DNA of 56,780 nt from Sphingobacterium endophyticum (lineage in GTDB: Bacteria; Bacteroidota; Bacteroidia; Sphingobacteriales; Sphingobacteriaceae). The translations under genes and the position numbers were made by a program. Below, piece by piece: positions 54,114 to 56,780 of the stretch. The stretch lies in NCBI RefSeq assembly GCF_009733535.1, contig NZ_SMMI01000021.1, positions 1 to 56,780 on the forward strand. Direction: 5' to 3'. Within the stretch, counting starts at the first letter, position 1; each line of letters starts with the position of its first letter. The notes under the pieces are model-generated. The model had not been told where the DNA came from. It ran no database searches and saw only the letters and a program-made list of their open reading frames with translations.

Positions 54114-55268
54114 TTATTTTTTACTAATAAAATCTTTATATAATAAATTGATCACCTCTTTCGACATCTGTATATCTTCATTTCTATCTAATGTCGGTAT
54201 ACAGCCATTCGTAATTACAATGAACCCAAATTTCTTATCTGGCTCAAAAAACATATTACTATATAAACCATACGCTGACCCTGTATGACCTACCATGTGC
54301 TCCCCTTCTATTAGTCTGTTGTTTTCCAGCAGCGCTAATCCATAGTTTTCTTTTGGAGATAATCCATGCTGCATTTTCTTTGAACTTAATGGATCTAAAA
54401 TCTTAACCTTTCCAGATTTACCATAATTCATATGCATCAGCATATATTTTGCCAAATCATGAGCTGAAATTTTCATCCCTCCAGTTGGTGAAAAAACCGG
54501 CGTACTCACTCCCATTGTATAATTCTTTATCTCTTCTGATCTTGGATTATAGGCAGCAGGTTGCTCTGTATAACTGTTACCTTCGCGCTCATATAATTTA
54601 GCAAATCTTTTTTGATCTAAAGAATCTACGCAATATCCCGCATCTAATTTTAAGGGATTTAAAATTTGCTGCTTAATATAATTGTCAAATCTCACATGAG
54701 TCAACCTTTCTAAAACAGCTCCGATCATATTGAAGTTTAAATTACAATATTCATAATCTGTTCCAGGTTCATAATTATTATATGATTTTTCCCAATCCTT
54801 ATTTTTTGTCGTATCCAGTACATCAAACGTAAAATACCCATTACTATCATTTATACTTGAACGATGTGACAGCATCATTTCTAAAGTTATTTTAGTATCA
54901 GGATATTTTGGATTTCTAACTTTAAAACCTACCAATTCACTGATATCATCGTCTAATGATACTTTGCCTTGTTCTACGAGCTGCATAATGGCAGTTGAAC
55001 TGAATGACTTTGAAATAGATGCTATCCGAAATAGATCATTTGTAGTCAACGGTTCTTTGCTATTCAAATCCTTGTATCCAAATGCCTTTTCATAAATTGG
55101 TTTTCCTTTCTTTACTACTACGATGGCCAACCCTACAGCTTCATATTTATCTGTAATTTTCTTTAGTTCGGACTCAAAATCTTTACTCTGCCCGACTGCA
55201 CTCATACATATGCCCAATAGGACTAGAATACTCATCAGGCTTTTAAAGCCTTTGCTTTTTATTTTCAT
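54114..55268 (-). CDS. Serine hydrolase, beta-lactamase/class C family
   Basis: 384 residues with a signal peptide (cleavage near SAVGQ). The SxxK active site is SISKSF, the second motif is YxN-like (YEYCNLN), and HTGSAYG lies at the KTG position. This is the D-aminopeptidase/esterase-like branch of serine hydrolases rather than a proven beta-lactamase. Periplasmic. It begins 6 bases after the DUF3307 stop and is the last gene of the satD-DUF3307 operon. Confidence 0.88.
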   Translation of the reverse strand: MKIKSKGFKSLMSILVLLGICMSAVGQSKDFESELKKITDKYEAVGLAIVVVKKGKPIYEKAFGYKDLNSKEPLTTNDLFRIASISKSFSSTAIMQLVEQGKVSLDDDISELVGFKVRNPKYPDTKITLEMMLSHRSSINDSNGYFTFDVLDTTKNKDWEKSYNNYEPGTDYEYCNLNFNMIGAVLERLTHVRFDNYIKQQILNPLKLDAGYCVDSLDQKRFAKLYEREGNSYTEQPAAYNPRSEEIKNYTMGVSTPVFSPTGGMKISAHDLAKYMLMHMNYGKSGKVKILDPLSSKKMQHGLSPKENYGLALLENNRLIEGEHMVGHTGSAYGLYSNMFFEPDKKFGFIVITNGCIPTLDRNEDIQMSKEVINLLYKDFISKK

Positions 55269-55274
55269 AGTTTA

Positions 55275-56006
55275 TCAAATTATTATTAATGCTTCCTTTA
55301 AGGCTATGGCTACCAATAGCCCCAATCCAAAACTCAATAAGGTCCCAATTAAAACGTATTCTGTGAATTTCGTATCCTTCGCATTTGTCAAATCTCCAAA
55401 TCTAAAAATTGACTTTGCTGCCAATAGAAAGCCTACGGCTTCCATAAAATTCATCATCACAAACCCTAAAATCATCAAGCGCTCAATTACCCCAATGATG
55501 GTCCCAGCATCGAATAATGTCTCCTTTCTTTTATTGTTGAAGTCCGTCTCCTTATTCCATTTGCTGAAAAATATTCGGATGACGATGGGGATAACAAATA
55601 CAATCAACAAAATTGCTATCGCATAGAGCATGATATGATTGACTGATATTTTCGCTAGAATGCTGTTAAATACTTCCTGATGATTGAAAAAATAAATGCC
55701 AAATATACTAGCGAGATGTAGGGCTTGATCGATTATGAATATCCGTACTGGATTTGCCGGCCACTTCTGTTCCCAGCCAATTTTTAAGCTGTCAATTGCT
55801 AAATGAGCTGCAACTAAAAATAAGATATTCTGCCAATTATTACTGAGATCATTGATGAAAAATAAAATTAACAAACCTGCATGGACTGCAACATGATAAA
55901 ATAAATATTGAATCTGTGTCCCTCTTTTATTTACCCATGATTTCGGTTGAAAAACGAAATCTCCCAAAATATGGGCCATCAACATTTTCAGTAAATCAGT
56001 TAACAT
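55275..56006 (-). CDS. DUF3307 membrane protein
   Basis: 243 residues with about six membrane helices. The N-terminal AHILGDFVFQPKSWVNKRG and the segment YHVAVHAGLLILFF...HLAIDSLK carry the conserved Asp/His/Gln positions of DUF3307, a family sometimes linked to membrane nucleotide or lipid metabolism but not characterised. Its first 11 bases overlap the end of the SatD-like gene, indicating translational coupling. Confidence 0.9.
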   Translation of the reverse strand: MLTDLLKMLMAHILGDFVFQPKSWVNKRGTQIQYLFYHVAVHAGLLILFFINDLSNNWQNILFLVAAHLAIDSLKIGWEQKWPANPVRIFIIDQALHLASIFGIYFFNHQEVFNSILAKISVNHIMLYAIAILLIVFVIPIVIRIFFSKWNKETDFNNKRKETLFDAGTIIGVIERLMILGFVMMNFMEAVGFLLAAKSIFRFGDLTNAKDTKFTEYVLIGTLLSFGLGLLVAIALKEALIII

Positions 56007-56601
56007 AGCGCTTTATTTCTTGGGTACAATAATCTATGACCTGATTTATCTTGATATAATTGGCCTTCCCTAATTCCGTGCTCACCTGGCTTTGATGTTT
56101 ACGGCCGATTATCTTCGTTAATTCTATCTGATTCGATTGTGGATTATCCAATGCTGAATGAACCGTTTCAGCCATATTTGTTGTCCATTGATCGGTCAGT
56201 CGCGTCGCTAAAGTCAATATTAGATTCATCGGCTCATTCAATTCTTGCCATCTTGACCTGAATTCTACACTCTCCTTACTCAAATTATCTAATGCCTGAC
56301 CTGACAGTACAAAGGCTTCCCCACTTGATTTCTTAATGCTCTTGTCCATTACATCAATCTCCCCTACTCCAATCCCTATTCGAACATCAACCCCCTCAAG
56401 CTGACGCATGGCCGCTTTTAAATAAAATATCATCCTGATACAATTCTCAACAGATACTTCCGCTTGAAAACTATCGCCACGAAATATATCAAATGTCTTT
56501 GCATACTTCCGTATCCCCCCCTCTAATCTCGGCAACCATTCAGCTGATTCGTATGACCTTGAATGGATGATATCCCCCGTTAATATGACATGGTATTGCA
56601 T
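55996..56601 (-). CDS. SatD family protein
   Basis: 201 residues beginning MQYHVILTGDIIHSRSYE, the family's VITGDIxxSR signature, followed by an adenylyl-cyclase-like core (FDIFRGDSFQAEV, VDVRIGIGVGEIDVM, GEAFVLSGQALD) and a C-terminal HTH-like part (QIELTKIIGRKHQSQVSTEL). SatD was named from acid-tolerance genes in Streptococcus; its biochemical role is not known. An AAGGA ribosome-binding site lies 8 bases before the ATG. The tandem repeat array begins 44 bases upstream. Confidence 0.85.
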   Translation of the reverse strand: MQYHVILTGDIIHSRSYESAEWLPRLEGGIRKYAKTFDIFRGDSFQAEVSVENCIRMIFYLKAAMRQLEGVDVRIGIGVGEIDVMDKSIKKSSGEAFVLSGQALDNLSKESVEFRSRWQELNEPMNLILTLATRLTDQWTTNMAETVHSALDNPQSNQIELTKIIGRKHQSQVSTELGKANYIKINQVIDYCTQEIKRYVN

Positions 56602-56644
56602 GGTTTATCCTTAATATTTATTATCCAATATATTATTATTTCCC

Positions 56645-56780
56645 TTTATCATCAAAATAAATGATAAACAAATATATCATTAAAATAAGTGATAATTCAA
56701 TTTATCATTAAAATGAGTGATAATCTAATTTATCATTAAAATAAGTGATAATCCAATTTATCATTAAAATAAGTGATAAT
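56645..56780. repeat. Tandem array of 28-bp palindromic units upstream of satD
   Basis: Four full 28-base units (56645-56672, 56673-56700, 56701-56728, 56729-56756) and a fifth of 24 bases cut by the window end. Each has the form TTATCA-N10-TGATAA with a 6-base linker (such as TCCAAT) to the next; the unit nearest satD is the most diverged. No spacers, so not CRISPR. The position, 44 bases before the satD ATG, suggests a multi-site operator or another cis element. The array probably continues beyond the window. Confidence 0.85.

Noticed and set aside
54114..55268. Serine hydrolase as an antibiotic-resistance beta-lactamase
   Set aside because: It has SxxK but otherwise looks like the broad serine hydrolase/esterase branch; resistance cannot be claimed from sequence alone.
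55123..55626. 167-codon plus-strand open frame across the hydrolase/DUF3307 junction
   Set aside because: Antisense to two supported genes and low-complexity; no independent evidence.
56645..56780. Tandem repeats as a CRISPR array
   Set aside because: Units are contiguous at 28 bases with no variable spacers, and no cas genes are in the window.

Overview
The window looks like a chromosomal segment from a member of the Bacteroidota, most likely family Sphingobacteriaceae (Sphingobacterium or a close relative). This is inferred from several things: low-GC DNA, the gene order rel-fur-purA, bacillithiol enzyme BshB1, a DUF4294 protein, an AsnA-type asparagine synthetase, many Sec/lipoprotein signals of Bacteroidota style, and several TAnnTTTG sequences at the -7 position of genes. 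I see no rRNA, tRNA, transposase, phage gene or CRISPR array. A database search would be needed to fix the genus.

Layout. (1) 1-16.7 kb is mostly core housekeeping: tail of an unknown gene, bshB1, glutathione peroxidase, DUF4294 protein; then rel (ppGpp), a Fur-family regulator, purA, pabB, asnA; a convergent DNA-repair pair (DEDDh exonuclease/GIY-YIG fusion and dinB); a putrescine module (aguB, aguA and an OprP-like porin); and lpxB. (2) 16.8-21.1 kb is a TolC/HlyD/ABC-2 permease efflux operon preceded by a Crp/Fnr-type regulator. (3) 21.2-23.0 kb holds a DUF2807 protein, a small multidrug-resistance-like membrane protein and a DinB-superfamily protein. (4) 23.0-29.5 kb is the least ordinary region. 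It has a free-standing AraC-type HTH protein with a membrane-anchored helical-repeat protein, then an operon of three different membrane-bound AraC-type regulators. Two long AT-rich intergenic regions here share short motifs and carry strong dyads. (5) 29.5-33.5 kb makes trehalose (OtsA-OtsB fusion) and encodes a GH15 glycosidase. (6) 33.6-44.3 kb is a run of secreted proteins, lipoproteins and unknowns around a Zn/Cd-type P-type ATPase, a discoidin-like/basic-secretory peptidase lipoprotein, YceH and a BNR-repeat protein. (7) 44.3-47.3 kb is a probable envelope/stress set: BON proteins, a GreA-like protein, an alanine-rich helical lipoprotein and DUF1003. (8) 47.4-56.6 kb has folD-lepA, a divergent phytochrome-like histidine kinase, fabV, and an operon of SatD-like protein, DUF3307 membrane protein and serine hydrolase. 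That operon is preceded by a tandem array of 28-bp palindromic units running off the window end.

The best candidates for something undescribed are the stacked membrane AraC-type regulator locus with its shared intergenic motifs, and the satD-DUF3307-serine hydrolase operon with its operator-like repeat array. Everything here rests on reading sequence and translated proteins by eye; no search was run.
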